Assembly: GCA_034422115.1 (NCBI GenBank)
Contig: DAOUJW010000025.1
Span: forward strand, 120,564 to 184,563
DNA: 64,000 nucleotides
Source of the DNA: DAOUJW01 sp034422115
GTDB lineage: Bacteria > Chloroflexota > Dehalococcoidia > Lucifugimonadales > UBA2985
Direction: 5' to 3'
Position 1 is the first letter of the stretch; each line of letters opens with the position of its first letter. Made by a program: the position numbers and the translations under genes. The notes below the pieces were generated by a model. The model worked only from the letters and a program-made list of their open reading frames with translations, did not search any database and had not been told where the DNA came from. Shown piece after piece: positions 55,142 to 63,817 of this stretch.

Positions 55142-56080
55142 CTATGATACCGTCTGGGGCACGGAAGTTGGAACGGGGGTGCACCAGTGCAGGTACTTTG
55201 ACACCCTGCCCCTGATGACGTCGAAGTAGATGTTCTGAAGCTCACGGGTAATGGGCCCCAGGCCGCCGTCGCCTATATCGTGGTTATCGATGCGCCCCAC
55301 TGGCGTAAGGTGCGCCGCCGTCCCCGTGAGGAAGCACTCGTCCGCGGTGTAGAGCTCGCTGCGCCGCACGCTGCGCTCCACCGTCTCCAGGCCCAGCTCG
55401 TTCTTCGCCAGCTGGATAACCGCCTCCCGGGTGATGCCGCCCAGGATGTTGTCGGATATGGCGGGGGTCACCAGCTTGCCGTTGCTCACTATGAAGATGT
55501 TCTCCCCCGCGCCCTCGGAGACGTAGCCCTCGTTGGTGAGAAGGATGGCCTCGTCGAAGCCGGCCAGGGTCGCCTCCGTCTTGGCCAGCACGCTGTTGAC
55601 GTACAGCCCCGCGATCTTCACGCGCGGAGGTATCATCGTGTCCTCCATGCGTCGCCAGGAGGAGGTGCAGCAGTGAGCGGCGGTCTCCAGGTCAAGGTAG
55701 GCCCCGAAGGTTATGGGGAATATCACAAGGGAGTCGCCCAGGTCCTGCAGTTTCAGGTTGGCTATCCTCTCCTCGCCCTTGAAGGCCAGGGGCCGGATGT
55801 AGCTGTCCTGCTGGTATCCGCACCGCTCAAGCAGATCAACGGTGATGTTGGTCAACTCCTCGGCGGTGTATGGCACCTTTATGCGCATCACCTTGCAGCC
55901 CTGGAGGAAGCGCTGGTAGTGCTCCGTGGGCCGGAAGACGTACATCTTCTCCTGCTCCGGGTTCCAGTTGCCCCGAATGCCTTCAAAAATGGCGGTGCCG
56001 TAGTGGAGGGCGTGAGTCATTACACCCACCTTGGCCTCGGACAGGGGTAGGAATTCACCGTTCATGAAGGCGTACGTCAT
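55142..56080 (-). CDS. ilvE: Branched-chain amino acid aminotransferase
   Basis: A 312-residue fold-type IV PLP enzyme. FMNGEFLPLSEAKVGVMTHALHYG (parts) opens the small domain. The PLP lysine lies in RVKIAGLYVNS. The NEGYVSEGAGENIFIV segment and ILGGITREAVIQLA bind PLP phosphate and substrate. Final step of Val, Leu and Ile synthesis and first step of breakdown. Complete. Own promoter upstream. Confidence 0.94.
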   Translation of the reverse strand: MTYAFMNGEFLPLSEAKVGVMTHALHYGTAIFEGIRGNWNPEQEKMYVFRPTEHYQRFLQGCKVMRIKVPYTAEELTNITVDLLERCGYQQDSYIRPLAFKGEERIANLKLQDLGDSLVIFPITFGAYLDLETAAHCCTSSWRRMEDTMIPPRVKIAGLYVNSVLAKTEATLAGFDEAILLTNEGYVSEGAGENIFIVSNGKLVTPAISDNILGGITREAVIQLAKNELGLETVERSVRRSELYTADECFLTGTAAHLTPVGRIDNHDIGDGGLGPITRELQNIYFDVIRGRVSKYLHWCTPVPTSVPQTVS

Positions 56081-56111
56081 GGTCGAGGCTCCTCTTCTGA
56101 AATCTGCGGGA

Positions 56112-56140
56112 ATTATATACGTGGTTCAGATACAAGGCAA
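56112..56140 (-). promoter_or_regulatory. Promoter of ilvE
   Basis: Reverse strand TTGCCT (56135-56140), 17-bp spacer, perfect TATAAT (56112-56117), 32 bases before the ATG. Confidence 0.6.
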
Positions 56141-56202
56141 TCCCTGGGCCGCGGGGACGGAAGGGTCGGGGCGATGGCGCTGTCTTCGGGCGAAGCCGGC
56201 GT

Positions 56203-56388
56203 CTACTTCTTGGCGGCTTCCAGGCACGGAGGGCAGGGGCCTCTGGCCCACCACGAGTCCCGATAGTAGAAGGGCGTCTGCCAGTGGTCCCCGTCCTTGT
56301 AGGCGCGCCGCTCGGTGCGACCGCACACGGGGCAGTAGTTTACGATTACGTCGTCTGCCTGGGGCTTTTCCGAGCTTTCTGTTGCCAT
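56203..56388 (-). CDS. Small zinc-ribbon protein
   Basis: A 61-residue protein. CPVCG (about residue 19) and CPPC (near residue 52) form two Cys-x2-Cys knuckles around a YKDGDHWQTPFYYRDSWWARG segment rich in Trp and Tyr. I recognise no named family. Upstream of ilvE on the same strand, but ilvE has its own promoter. A protein- or nucleic-acid-binding zinc module is likely. Confidence 0.55.
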   Translation of the reverse strand: MATESSEKPQADDVIVNYCPVCGRTERRAYKDGDHWQTPFYYRDSWWARGPCPPCLEAAKK

Positions 56389-56462
56389 TGCGCCACCACC
56401 AACGCCCTTACTTTAGGCTGTGGCGGTGCATGTGTCAACCTGAACGGGAGTATTCGTATCAG

Positions 56463-56495
56463 CCGCTCGCCCTGAGCCTGTCGAAGGGTGAGCGG
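56463..56495. repeat. Repeat C, copy 2 (inverted orientation)
   Basis: ccgctcgccctgagcctgtcgaagggtgagcgg, the reverse of the unit at 51974. The rest of 56389-56712 shows no gene; a short gcttccttgggaagc hairpin lies near 56623. Confidence 0.65.
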
Positions 56496-56712
56496 GAGTG
56501 AGCGCCGTAATCAACACGCGTAGGCATGTGTGCATAGCCCAGAGATTGACTTTGGATGTGGATTGCCTTACCCTTGAGCGTGGTTAAAGGCTCCATATAG
56601 AGTGGGCCTGCTAAGAGTCCAGCTTCCTTGGGAAGCCTCTGGATCCAATCTGTCAGTAGATCTCGAATAGCGTCGCAGCAGGCGCAAAAATAACACCAAG
56701 GAGAGACACGAT

Positions 56713-57549
56713 ATGCCAGACCTGATTTACGAGAAGCATCCGGATGAGCACTACGCCGTTTTCACCATGAACCGGCCGGAGCGTCTGAACGCCCTTGGCG
56801 GGCAGATGGGCCGGGACCTGGACGAGGCTATGCGCGACTTCAATAATGACAACTCCATGTTCGCCGGCATAGTCACGGGCAACGGACGGGCCTTTTGCGC
56901 CGGCGCCGACCTGAAGGAGATGACCGAGCGCAACGCCAGGGCCGCAGAGATCCGCGCCAAGGTTGAGGCCGGTGAGATGACCGAAGAGGACGCCAGGCGA
57001 GAGCTTGCGCCCCCAGGCGGCGGTGGTGGCGGCGGGCTGGGCGTATTCTCCCAGTCACCCAAGCCCATCATCGCTGCGGTCAACGGACTTGCCATCGGCG
57101 GCGGCTGCGAGCGGTCAATGGACTGTGACATCCGCATCGCCTCCACTGAGGCCTATTTCGGCCTGTACGAGGTGCAGCGCGGCATAATGGCCGGTTTCGC
57201 AGTGCATCACGGCGCGCGCGTCATGCCCTTCGGCGAGCTTTGCTACCTGTTGTACAGCGCCAGGCCGCTCAGCGCCGAGGCCGCCTATCGCATCGGCTTT
57301 GTCCACGAGGTGGTGGAGCCGGACCAGCTGATGCCAAAGGCCATCGAGATGGCCCAGGACATCGGCAGGAACGCGCCCCTGGCGGTCCAGGGCAGCAAGC
57401 AGATCGTGCAGTTCTGGCGGCAGTTCGCCATGACCCAGTCACAGCAGCTTGGCGGCAACGTGGGCCGCTGGGTGCTCAACTCAGAGGACGCCAAGGAGGG
57501 GCCGAGGGCTTTCGCCGAGAAGCGCGCCCCCAACTGGCAGGGCAGATAG
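56713..57549 (+). CDS. Enoyl-CoA hydratase/isomerase family protein
   Basis: A 278-residue crotonase. AFCAGADLKEMTERN and NGLAIGGGCERSMDCDIRIAS supply the oxyanion-hole backbone; the Glu of typical hydratases in this second region appears in EAYFGLYEVQRGIM. An insertion with GGGGGGGLGVF (about residues 97-110) is longer than usual. Substrate is unknown: it may act on fatty-acid or benzoate-type CoA esters. Single gene. Confidence 0.87.
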   Translation: MPDLIYEKHPDEHYAVFTMNRPERLNALGGQMGRDLDEAMRDFNNDNSMFAGIVTGNGRAFCAGADLKEMTERNARAAEIRAKVEAGEMTEEDARRELAPPGGGGGGGLGVFSQSPKPIIAAVNGLAIGGGCERSMDCDIRIASTEAYFGLYEVQRGIMAGFAVHHGARVMPFGELCYLLYSARPLSAEAAYRIGFVHEVVEPDQLMPKAIEMAQDIGRNAPLAVQGSKQIVQFWRQFAMTQSQQLGGNVGRWVLNSEDAKEGPRAFAEKRAPNWQGR

Positions 57550-57602
57550 CCGCCGGGCGTACTCGATAGCCCAAAGGCAGAGGTAATATAGAGTAGACCT
57601 GC

Positions 57603-57642
57603 GCTCCAATCCGACGTCGTGAAGCCGACGCCGGATTGGAGC
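57603..57642. terminator. Long hairpin downstream of the enoyl-CoA hydratase
   Basis: An 11-bp perfect stem gctccaatccg / cggattggagc with an inner cgtcg/cgacg stem. No good T run follows, so its role as a terminator is uncertain; it could also stabilise mRNA. Confidence 0.45.
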
Positions 57643-57683
57643 GTTTGGCACAAGAGGCCGGAGAAACTCGTGAGTCCTATCAA

Positions 57684-57760
57684 AAATCGTCGTTCCTGCG
57701 AAAGCAGGAACCTCTTCCCCCTCCGTTTAGATTCCTGCTTCCGCAGGAATGACGGGATGG
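57684..57760. repeat. Dispersed repeat A, copy 2
   Basis: Close copy of 4581-4660; both arms gttcctgcgaaagcaggaac and attcctgcttccgcaggaat are identical. It ends 24 bases before the thiG ATG. Confidence 0.8.
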
Positions 57761-57784
57761 TGAAGAGGCGCGAGGTGTACGCAG

Positions 57785-58564
57785 ATGTCTGACAACCTCG
57801 TAATCGCCGGGAAAGAGTTCACTTCGCGCCTCATTCTGGGGACGGGCAGATACCGCACTATGGAGGAGATGGTGAGCGCGGTGGAGGCCTCCGGCACGGA
57901 GATGATCACCGTGGCCCTGCGCCGCCTGGATCTGGACGACCCCGACAAAGAGACCATCCTGGACTACATTGACTGGGACAAGTACCAGATTCTCCCCAAC
58001 ACCGCAGGCTGCCAGACGCCGGAGGAGGCCGTAACCATTGCCCGCCTGGCCCGCTCAATGGGGCTGTCCAACTGGATAAAGCTGGAGGTGCAGCCGGATG
58101 CGCGCTACCTTCTCCCTGACCCCGTGGGCACGCTGGAGGCAGCCAGGATTCTTGTCGACGACGGGTTTGTTGTGCTGCCGTACATCCACGCCGACCCGGT
58201 GCTGGCAATGCAGCTGGAGCGGGCGGGGTGCGCGACGGTCATGCCACTGGGCTCTGCCATAGGCTCCGGGCGAGGCATACACACCGCCGAAGAGATTCAG
58301 ATGATTATCGAGCAGGCCTCCGTGCCCGTGGTGGTCGACGCCGGGCTTGGTGTCCCGTCCGACGCCTCCCAGGCGATGGAGATGGGCGCGGACGCCGTTC
58401 TGGTGAACACGGGCATCGCCCAGGCCGGAGACGCAACGCTCATGGCCGACGCCTTCCGCGAGGGCGTGTCGGCGGGGCGCAAGGCCTTTACGGCGGGACG
58501 CATAGCGGTGAAGACCTACGCCTCAGCCAGCAGCCCCGTCGAGGGCGTTGTGGGGCGCGGCTAG
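57785..58564 (+). CDS. thiG: Thiazole synthase
   Basis: A 259-residue TIM-barrel enzyme building the thiazole ring from deoxyxylulose 5-phosphate, ThiS-thiocarboxylate and dehydroglycine. TSRLILGTGRY at the start, LPNTAGCQTPEEAV, the WIKLEV Lys that forms the imine, and MPLGSAIGSGRGI with DAGLGVPSDASQAMEMG are all present (parts). First gene of a thi operon. No TPP riboswitch is visible before it. Confidence 0.95.
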   Translation: MSDNLVIAGKEFTSRLILGTGRYRTMEEMVSAVEASGTEMITVALRRLDLDDPDKETILDYIDWDKYQILPNTAGCQTPEEAVTIARLARSMGLSNWIKLEVQPDARYLLPDPVGTLEAARILVDDGFVVLPYIHADPVLAMQLERAGCATVMPLGSAIGSGRGIHTAEEIQMIIEQASVPVVVDAGLGVPSDASQAMEMGADAVLVNTGIAQAGDATLMADAFREGVSAGRKAFTAGRIAVKTYASASSPVEGVVGRG

Positions 58565-58583
58565 GGGCCGGGAGCGCGCCACC

Positions 58584-59240
58584 GTGTATAACCTGCCGTC
58601 CCCCTTCCTGTGCCTGGTTACCGACAGGACCCTGTGCGACAGCCCCATGGAGGAGGTGGTCGCTGCGGCGGTGTCGGGCGGCGTGGACGCAGTGCAGCTT
58701 CGGGAGAAGGACATGCCCGCAGGCGAGCTGCTGGAGCTGGCGCGGCGGCTGCGCGCCGTTACCCTGGACAAGGCTCTCCTTCTCATCAACGACCGCCTGG
58801 ACGTGGCCCTGGCCGCGGGCGCGGACGGCCTTCACCTGCCGGAGGCGTCCCTGTCGGTGCGAGACGCCCGGAGCGTGACGCCGTCTAATCTGTTGGTCGG
58901 CAAGTCCGTCCACGGGCTTCCCGCCGCGTCCCAGGCAGCGGGAGAGGGCGCGGACTACCTGGTGCTGGGCACCATATTCCCCACGGCCTCCAAGCCCGGA
59001 GCGGATACCGGTGGCCTTGCGTTTCTCTCAAGTGTCACGCGCCAGGTGAACGCGCCGGTAATCGCCATAGGCGGCATTGATGCATCTAACGCGGTGTCCG
59101 TTATGGAGGCGGGCGCGCACGGCGTCGCCGTGGTCAGCGCCATTCTGGGGTCGCCCGACCCGGAGAATGCCGCACGAGAGCTCAAGCAGCTGATTATGGC
59201 CGCGGTAGAGCGCCGCGAGGCGCAGCCATCGTACTCGTGA
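58584..59240 (+). CDS. thiE: Thiamine-phosphate synthase
   Basis: A 218-residue enzyme joining pyrimidine and thiazole phosphates. I use GTG 58584. FLCLVTDRTLC, VQLREKDMP, LLINDRLDVALAAGADGLHLPE (parts), VLGTIFPTASKPGA and VIAIGGIDASN are diagnostic. Follows thiG by 19 bases; thiS comes next. Confidence 0.94.
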   Translation: MYNLPSPFLCLVTDRTLCDSPMEEVVAAAVSGGVDAVQLREKDMPAGELLELARRLRAVTLDKALLLINDRLDVALAAGADGLHLPEASLSVRDARSVTPSNLLVGKSVHGLPAASQAAGEGADYLVLGTIFPTASKPGADTGGLAFLSSVTRQVNAPVIAIGGIDASNAVSVMEAGAHGVAVVSAILGSPDPENAARELKQLIMAAVERREAQPSYS

Positions 59241-59252
59241 TGGTGTAAAACC

Positions 59253-59456
59253 TTGATTACTTTGACCGTCAATGGCAAGCCGAGAGACCTGGACGGGCCT
59301 ACGCCCCTCCTGGACCTGCTGCGTTCCAGCGGGGTCAACCTCCAGTTCGTGGCGGTGTGCTACAACGGCGAGGTGCTGGACAGGGACATGTTCCCGCAGG
59401 TTGTCCTGAATCAGGGTGACCAGGTTGAGGTCGTCAGGCCGGTGGGCGGAGGGTAG
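59253..59456 (+). CDS. thiS: Sulfur carrier protein ThiS
   Basis: A 67-residue beta-grasp protein with TTG start. LTVNGKPRDLDG, the VAVCYNGEVLDRD segment and the flexible C-terminal end PVGGG identify it; the terminal Gly is adenylated and thiocarboxylated by ThiF-type enzymes. No thiF is in the window. Confidence 0.92.
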   Translation: MITLTVNGKPRDLDGPTPLLDLLRSSGVNLQFVAVCYNGEVLDRDMFPQVVLNQGDQVEVVRPVGGG

Positions 59457-59459
59457 CCG

Positions 59460-60572
59460 GTGGCGTCCAGCAACAGAGTCATAGTCATAGGCGGGGGAGT
59501 CATCGGGTGCTCCATTGCCTACCACCTGGCGGGAGCCGGGGTGGAGGTCACGGTTGTGGAGCGGGGCAAGGTGGCGGGAGGCGCTTCCGGCGTGGCGGCG
59601 GGCATGGTGGCCGCCTTGTCAGAGGCCATTCCAGTGGGCCACATGCTCGACTTCGCGCTGATGAGCCGCTCCCTTCTGCTGGAAACCCTGCCCCAGCTTC
59701 AGCAGGAGTCCGGGATAGACGTGGAATACCTGCCCTCCGGCATCCTACACCTGGCCTTCACCAAGGAGGAGGAGGCCGCTCTCAAGGCGCGCCAGGCTGC
59801 GCTGGCCGACCTGGACATGGGCGTTTGCTGGCTGTCTCCTGAAGAGGCCCGTAACCTGGAGCCGGGAATAGGGGACGGCGTAAGGGGCGCGCTTCACTCT
59901 CCCCAGGAGGGACACCTGAACAGCCGCCGACTGGTGAGGGCGTTCGCCCAGGGCGCGGCGCGTAGAGGCGCACAGTTCCTCCAGGACACGGAGGTCGTCG
60001 GGCTGCTGTCTTCCGGAGACCGGATTACCGGCGTGAAGCTGGCCTCCGGCGACATGGAGGCGGACTGGGTGGTCCTGGCCTCCGGCGCGTGGGCCGGGCA
60101 GTACGGCGACTGGCTGGGCGTCGAGCTTCCGGTGAGGCCCGTAAGGGGTCAGATTATGGCGGCCCGCATCCTGCCTGCGCCCATCTCAATGGGCGTATGG
60201 CGTGGGATGTCCTACCTAGTGCCCAAGGCCGACGGCTCAATAGTCATGGGCACCACGCAGGAGGAGGCGGGCTATCGGGACAAGGCCACCCTTGAGGGCA
60301 TAGCGGACATTCTGACATCGGTCATCGAGCTGGTGCCTGGGGTTGCAGGCGCGGAGCTGCACAAGATCTGGGCGGGGCTGCGTCCCGCCTCCCCCGACGG
60401 CGCGCCCATACTTGGGCCTGTGCCCGGCTGGGAGGGCGCGCTGATGGCGGGGGGCCACTTCAGGAACGGCATACTCATGAGCGCCGCCACCGGCAAGCTC
60501 ATCACGGACTACGTCACCGGCGGAGAGGAGGGGCCCATGCTTCCCTTCTCCCTCTCTCGGTTCTCCTCTTGA
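59460..60572 (+). CDS. thiO: Glycine oxidase ThiO
   Basis: A 370-residue FAD enzyme producing the dehydroglycine (imine) used by ThiG. The N-terminal Rossmann motif is VIGGGVIGCSIAYHLAGAG. AGGASGVAAGMVA and the C-terminal WAGLRPASPDGAPILGPV fit the DAO family. The start is GTG, three bases after the thiS stop. The set thiG-thiE-thiS-thiO covers thiazole formation plus coupling; HMP synthesis (thiC) is elsewhere. Confidence 0.9.
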   Translation: MASSNRVIVIGGGVIGCSIAYHLAGAGVEVTVVERGKVAGGASGVAAGMVAALSEAIPVGHMLDFALMSRSLLLETLPQLQQESGIDVEYLPSGILHLAFTKEEEAALKARQAALADLDMGVCWLSPEEARNLEPGIGDGVRGALHSPQEGHLNSRRLVRAFAQGAARRGAQFLQDTEVVGLLSSGDRITGVKLASGDMEADWVVLASGAWAGQYGDWLGVELPVRPVRGQIMAARILPAPISMGVWRGMSYLVPKADGSIVMGTTQEEAGYRDKATLEGIADILTSVIELVPGVAGAELHKIWAGLRPASPDGAPILGPVPGWEGALMAGGHFRNGILMSAATGKLITDYVTGGEEGPMLPFSLSRFSS

Positions 60573-60641
60573 GAATCGTCGTTCCCGCGAAGGCAGACCG
60601 TTGCATAGCCCTGTCGTCTGCCAAGAGGGGTCGTCGTCACT

Positions 60642-60748
60642 GTCATTCCGAACGAAGCGGAGCGAAGTGAGGAATCTAAAGTCTCTGTCCACAAGACTAC
60701 GGCGTCCTGCACCGAACACTTTGGATTCCTCGCTGCGCTCGGAATGAC
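60642..60748. repeat. Inverted-repeat element D
   Basis: Ends gtcattccga and tcggaatgac enclose a spacer with gaggaatc / gattcctc arms. The ~107-bp size and perfect ends resemble a MITE-like dispersed element. A short fragment of repeat A (60573-60596) lies just before it. Confidence 0.65.
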
Positions 60749-60803
60749 ATGAAATGGGATTTGAGAGTAAGTCACGCAGAAATCTCCTGGAGAGGCAGGC
60801 CCA

Positions 60804-61625
60804 CTACCTTCCAATGTCCTCGGAGATGGCGCGTATCCTCTCGGCCAGCGCCGGAAGAATCTGGCCTGACGGCCCTCGAAGCACCAGCTCGCACATGCGG
60901 GTCAGGGGAGTGTCGTCCGTGTTGATCTCTATGAGGGTTGCGCCGCGCATCGCCGCCTCCTGGGGGAAGGCAGCGGCGGGATAGACCACGGCGGACGTCC
61001 CGATGATGATCATGCTGTCGCACGCCACCGACTCGCGGTAGCAGATGTTCAGCACGTCCCGCGGAATAGGCTCGCCGAAGGCCACGCCGTCGCCCTTGAC
61101 CAGGTCGCCGCACTCCGGGTCCGGGCACCTGGGAGGCAGGTTATCGACGTTGATGTCCCACTCCGACCGCATCCACCGCGCGTTGCACCCAATGCAGCGC
61201 AGCTTGTTGCGGTTGCCGTGGATCTCGGCCACCTTCCGGTTTCCCGCGTCCAGGTGAAGGCCGTCCACGTTCTGGGTGATAATGTACTTGAGGATGTCCC
61301 TCTCCTCCAGCTCCACCAGGGAGTAGTGCCCGGGGTTGGGCCTGGCGTTCTCTATGGCGTCACGGAACTCCGCCCTCGGCCCATCCATATCCTCCGGGTT
61401 GAGGATGTTCCGCCAGTGGGCCACCGGGTCCTCTAGGAACCTCTGGTATCCCCGGTTGTCCGGCTCACCCACCTTGGTCCACAGTCCCCCTGAGCCTCGG
61501 AACGGCGGTATGCCGCTCTCAACGGACATGCCCGCTCCCACCATAGCTACAAGGTAGTTCCTCTCCAGGATTATCCTGGCGGCGTCTTCAATGCCCTTCT
61601 CCAGCTTCTCACCGGGCGAGGTCAT
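60804..61625 (-). CDS. Sir2 family NAD-dependent protein deacylase
   Basis: A 273-residue sirtuin from ATG 61625. NAD motif GAGMSVESGIPPFRG, ITQNVDGLH, and the catalytic His in EIHGN are present. Zinc ligands are CIGC and CPDPEC. GTSAVVYPAAAFPQ closes the Rossmann part. It should remove acetyl or related groups from lysines using NAD. The longer upstream frame would run into recF and is rejected. Confidence 0.9.
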   Translation of the reverse strand: MTSPGEKLEKGIEDAARIILERNYLVAMVGAGMSVESGIPPFRGSGGLWTKVGEPDNRGYQRFLEDPVAHWRNILNPEDMDGPRAEFRDAIENARPNPGHYSLVELEERDILKYIITQNVDGLHLDAGNRKVAEIHGNRNKLRCIGCNARWMRSEWDINVDNLPPRCPDPECGDLVKGDGVAFGEPIPRDVLNICYRESVACDSMIIIGTSAVVYPAAAFPQEAAMRGATLIEINTDDTPLTRMCELVLRGPSGQILPALAERIRAISEDIGR

Positions 61626-61717
61626 GGCTGCCTCCCGTATTCTGTTTGGATTGGGGATTGCCCTGGGGCGCGAACATCTTACCACAAGGCGGGTGTGCCC
61701 TGCCCAGGTTCCAGGTT

Positions 61718-62875
61718 TCAGATCGACTCGACTGCGCCGCTCGCCACACGGAACCTGGCTGCGCTGTCGAGGAAGCTCTCCCCCACGCGCTCCAGGTCCG
61801 TGGTGGAGATGAAGGCCTGCTGGCTCCTGGACACGTACTCCAGCAGCCGATGGCGGCGGGACGGGTCCAGCTCCGAAAGCACGTCGTCCAGCAGCAGAAT
61901 GGGAGACTCCCTGCGCTCCCTCTCCAGCAGCATCCCCTCGGCCAGCCGCAGGGCGAGGGCAACGGTGCGGGCCTGTCCCCGTGACGAGTAGGTGGACGCC
62001 TCCATCCCGCGTATCAGCAGCCTTACGTCGTCCCTGTGCGGCCCACACTGGGAAGACCCCAGCGCCACCTCCCTGTCGCGGCCGGCCTCCAGCGTCCGCT
62101 CAAAGCTGAGGCGTACGTCCTCCTGGCCGGTGGCCTCCAGGGGTATGCTGGAGGCGTAGTCGGCGGTAAGCTCGTCTTCGTTTCCCGTAAGCTCGCAGTG
62201 CACCTCCTCCATCAGAAGGCGGAGGTCACTGATGGCCTCGTGTCGTCTCAGGGTTATGGTTGTCCCCTCCTCTACTATGGCCTCGTTCCAGAAGTCAAGC
62301 TCGCCGGGCCCCGCCCTTCCCTCGCGCAGCATCCGTAGCAGGTGGTTCCTCTGGTATACCACCTTCTGGTATCTCTGGAGCGCCCGGAGATAGCCGCGGT
62401 CCATCTGCGATATGAGGATGTCCAGGAAGCGGCGCCGTCCTGCGGGAGGCCCGGTCACCAGATCGATGTCTCCGGCGTCGAAGAGGACGGCGTTCACCAC
62501 ACCCACCAGATCGGAGGCCGGTCGCGGTATGCCGTTGACCCTGATGTCCTTGCGCAGGTGGGGCAGGCCGCCCGCGCCCTCCGGGGCCTCCAGGCGCAGG
62601 TTCACCAGTATGCGCACCCTGTCCTGGCCGCGCTGCACTGTGCTCAAGACTTGGGCGTGGTCGGGGTCGTCTACGGGGGTCTTGCAGATGGCCTCCCTGT
62701 CACTGGAGGCGCGGTAGGCCTTGGCCAGGCACAGCAGGTACACCGCCTCCAGCAGGTTGGACTTCCCCTGGGCGTTGTCCCCGTAGAACACCAGTGGACC
62801 TTGGGGCAGGTCCAGCTCCAGGCGGTGGTAGTTTCGGAAGTTGATGAGGCTCAGGTGTGAGGCGTACACTCGCAC
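61718..62875 (-). CDS. recF: DNA replication and repair protein RecF
   Basis: A 385-residue SMC-like ATPase that loads RecA at gaps. SLINFRNYHRLELDLPQG opens the ATP-binding head; Walker A is GDNAQGKSN, the signature is SSRGQARTVALALRL and Walker B is ILLLDDVLSELD. Full length. It is not next to dnaA or dnaN here. Located 92 bases upstream (in its own direction) of the sirtuin and divergent from tetR. Confidence 0.93.
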   Translation of the reverse strand: MRVYASHLSLINFRNYHRLELDLPQGPLVFYGDNAQGKSNLLEAVYLLCLAKAYRASSDREAICKTPVDDPDHAQVLSTVQRGQDRVRILVNLRLEAPEGAGGLPHLRKDIRVNGIPRPASDLVGVVNAVLFDAGDIDLVTGPPAGRRRFLDILISQMDRGYLRALQRYQKVVYQRNHLLRMLREGRAGPGELDFWNEAIVEEGTTITLRRHEAISDLRLLMEEVHCELTGNEDELTADYASSIPLEATGQEDVRLSFERTLEAGRDREVALGSSQCGPHRDDVRLLIRGMEASTYSSRGQARTVALALRLAEGMLLERERRESPILLLDDVLSELDPSRRHRLLEYVSRSQQAFISTTDLERVGESFLDSAARFRVASGAVESI

Positions 62876-62977
62876 TCCCTCTCCGAAGGCCGTTTTGTGC
62901 TGCCATCATTATATCAGCAGGGTCGGCCTGGGAACTGTCCGTATACCTACATACGTCGCCTCTGCGCCCGGTGAAGG

Positions 62978-63027
62978 TTGACAAATCCGCCCTGAGAAAG
63001 CAAGATTGTAAGCAAGCGATTACTTGC
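62978..63027 (+). promoter_or_regulatory. Promoter region and operator of tetR gene
   Basis: TTGACA (62978-62983) with a weak -10 CAAGAT 17 bp downstream. The inverted repeat aagcaag / cttgc around 63010-63027 lies just before the start codon and fits a TetR-family operator. Confidence 0.4.
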
Positions 63028-63041
63028 ATCTGCGGTCAAAT

Positions 63042-63644
63042 ATGAGTGTAGCAAGACAGAACACGCTGGTGCGCCAGCACCAGATAATGGAGGCGGCCAG
63101 GAACCTGATAGCCATCAAGGGGATGGACGGTGTTACCATTGACGCCATTGCCGAGGAGGTGGGGCTGACGGAGGGCGCCATATACCGCCACTTCACCAGC
63201 AAGCACCAGATACTCTCCCTGCTGGTGGACGACATCGAAAGCAACCTGCTGGACACCGTCGGGAGCGCCCAGCTGCAAGGGGCGTCCGCCGTGGACAGCC
63301 TCTGGCACATCCTGGAGGCGCACCTGAGCGACGTGGAGGGCCACCGGGCCGTATCCTTCATCGTCATAGCGGAGGCTATGGGGTTCGACGGGACGACGCT
63401 GGCTCCCAGGGTGTCGCTGATGTTCACCCGCTACCTGGAGCTCATCCAGGCAGTCCTGGACAGGGGCATTGCGGAAGGCAGCATCAGGCCCGACATCAGC
63501 ACCAACGCTGCGGCAACCACGTTCTTTGGTCTGATACAGAGCGCCGCCACCCTCTGGGCCCTGAACGGATACCGGAGCCGGTTGGCCGAATTTCGCTCTC
63601 AAATGTGGGATATCTACAAGAAGGGGATTGTCTCTTCCGGTTGA
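63042..63644 (+). CDS. TetR family transcriptional regulator
   Basis: About 200 residues from ATG 63042. The N-terminal HTH region has IMEAARNLIAIKGMDGVTIDAIAEEVGLTEGAIYRHFTSKHQIL (key parts GVTIDAIAEEVG and GAIYRHF), so DNA binding is clear. The rest is helical with no recognised ligand pocket. It lies before the ProV-like gene on the same strand, 173 bases away, and may control it. Confidence 0.88.
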   Translation: MSVARQNTLVRQHQIMEAARNLIAIKGMDGVTIDAIAEEVGLTEGAIYRHFTSKHQILSLLVDDIESNLLDTVGSAQLQGASAVDSLWHILEAHLSDVEGHRAVSFIVIAEAMGFDGTTLAPRVSLMFTRYLELIQAVLDRGIAEGSIRPDISTNAAATTFFGLIQSAATLWALNGYRSRLAEFRSQMWDIYKKGIVSSG

Positions 63645-63817
63645 TCTCCCTCTCAAACGCATTCCTCCGGGGCGCTTCTGAGTGGAAGACTTCTGCACCG
63701 GACGGATATAGATTCCGGCATCCTATTTAAGTGACGGGATACTAGGGAGTCCGGTTGTGGCGCCGCCTTTAGCGGGGACGCTATGACCATCTAGGAGACT
63801 GAGCAAGGAGACAGACC

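Noticed and set aside
57550..57784. TPP riboswitch before thiG
   Set aside because: The gap holds a hairpin and repeat A; the conserved CUGAGA core of the THI element was not seen.
61626..62048. Long frame that would extend the sirtuin to 414 residues
   Set aside because: The extension lies antisense-frame inside recF; the sirtuin domain begins at ATG 61625.
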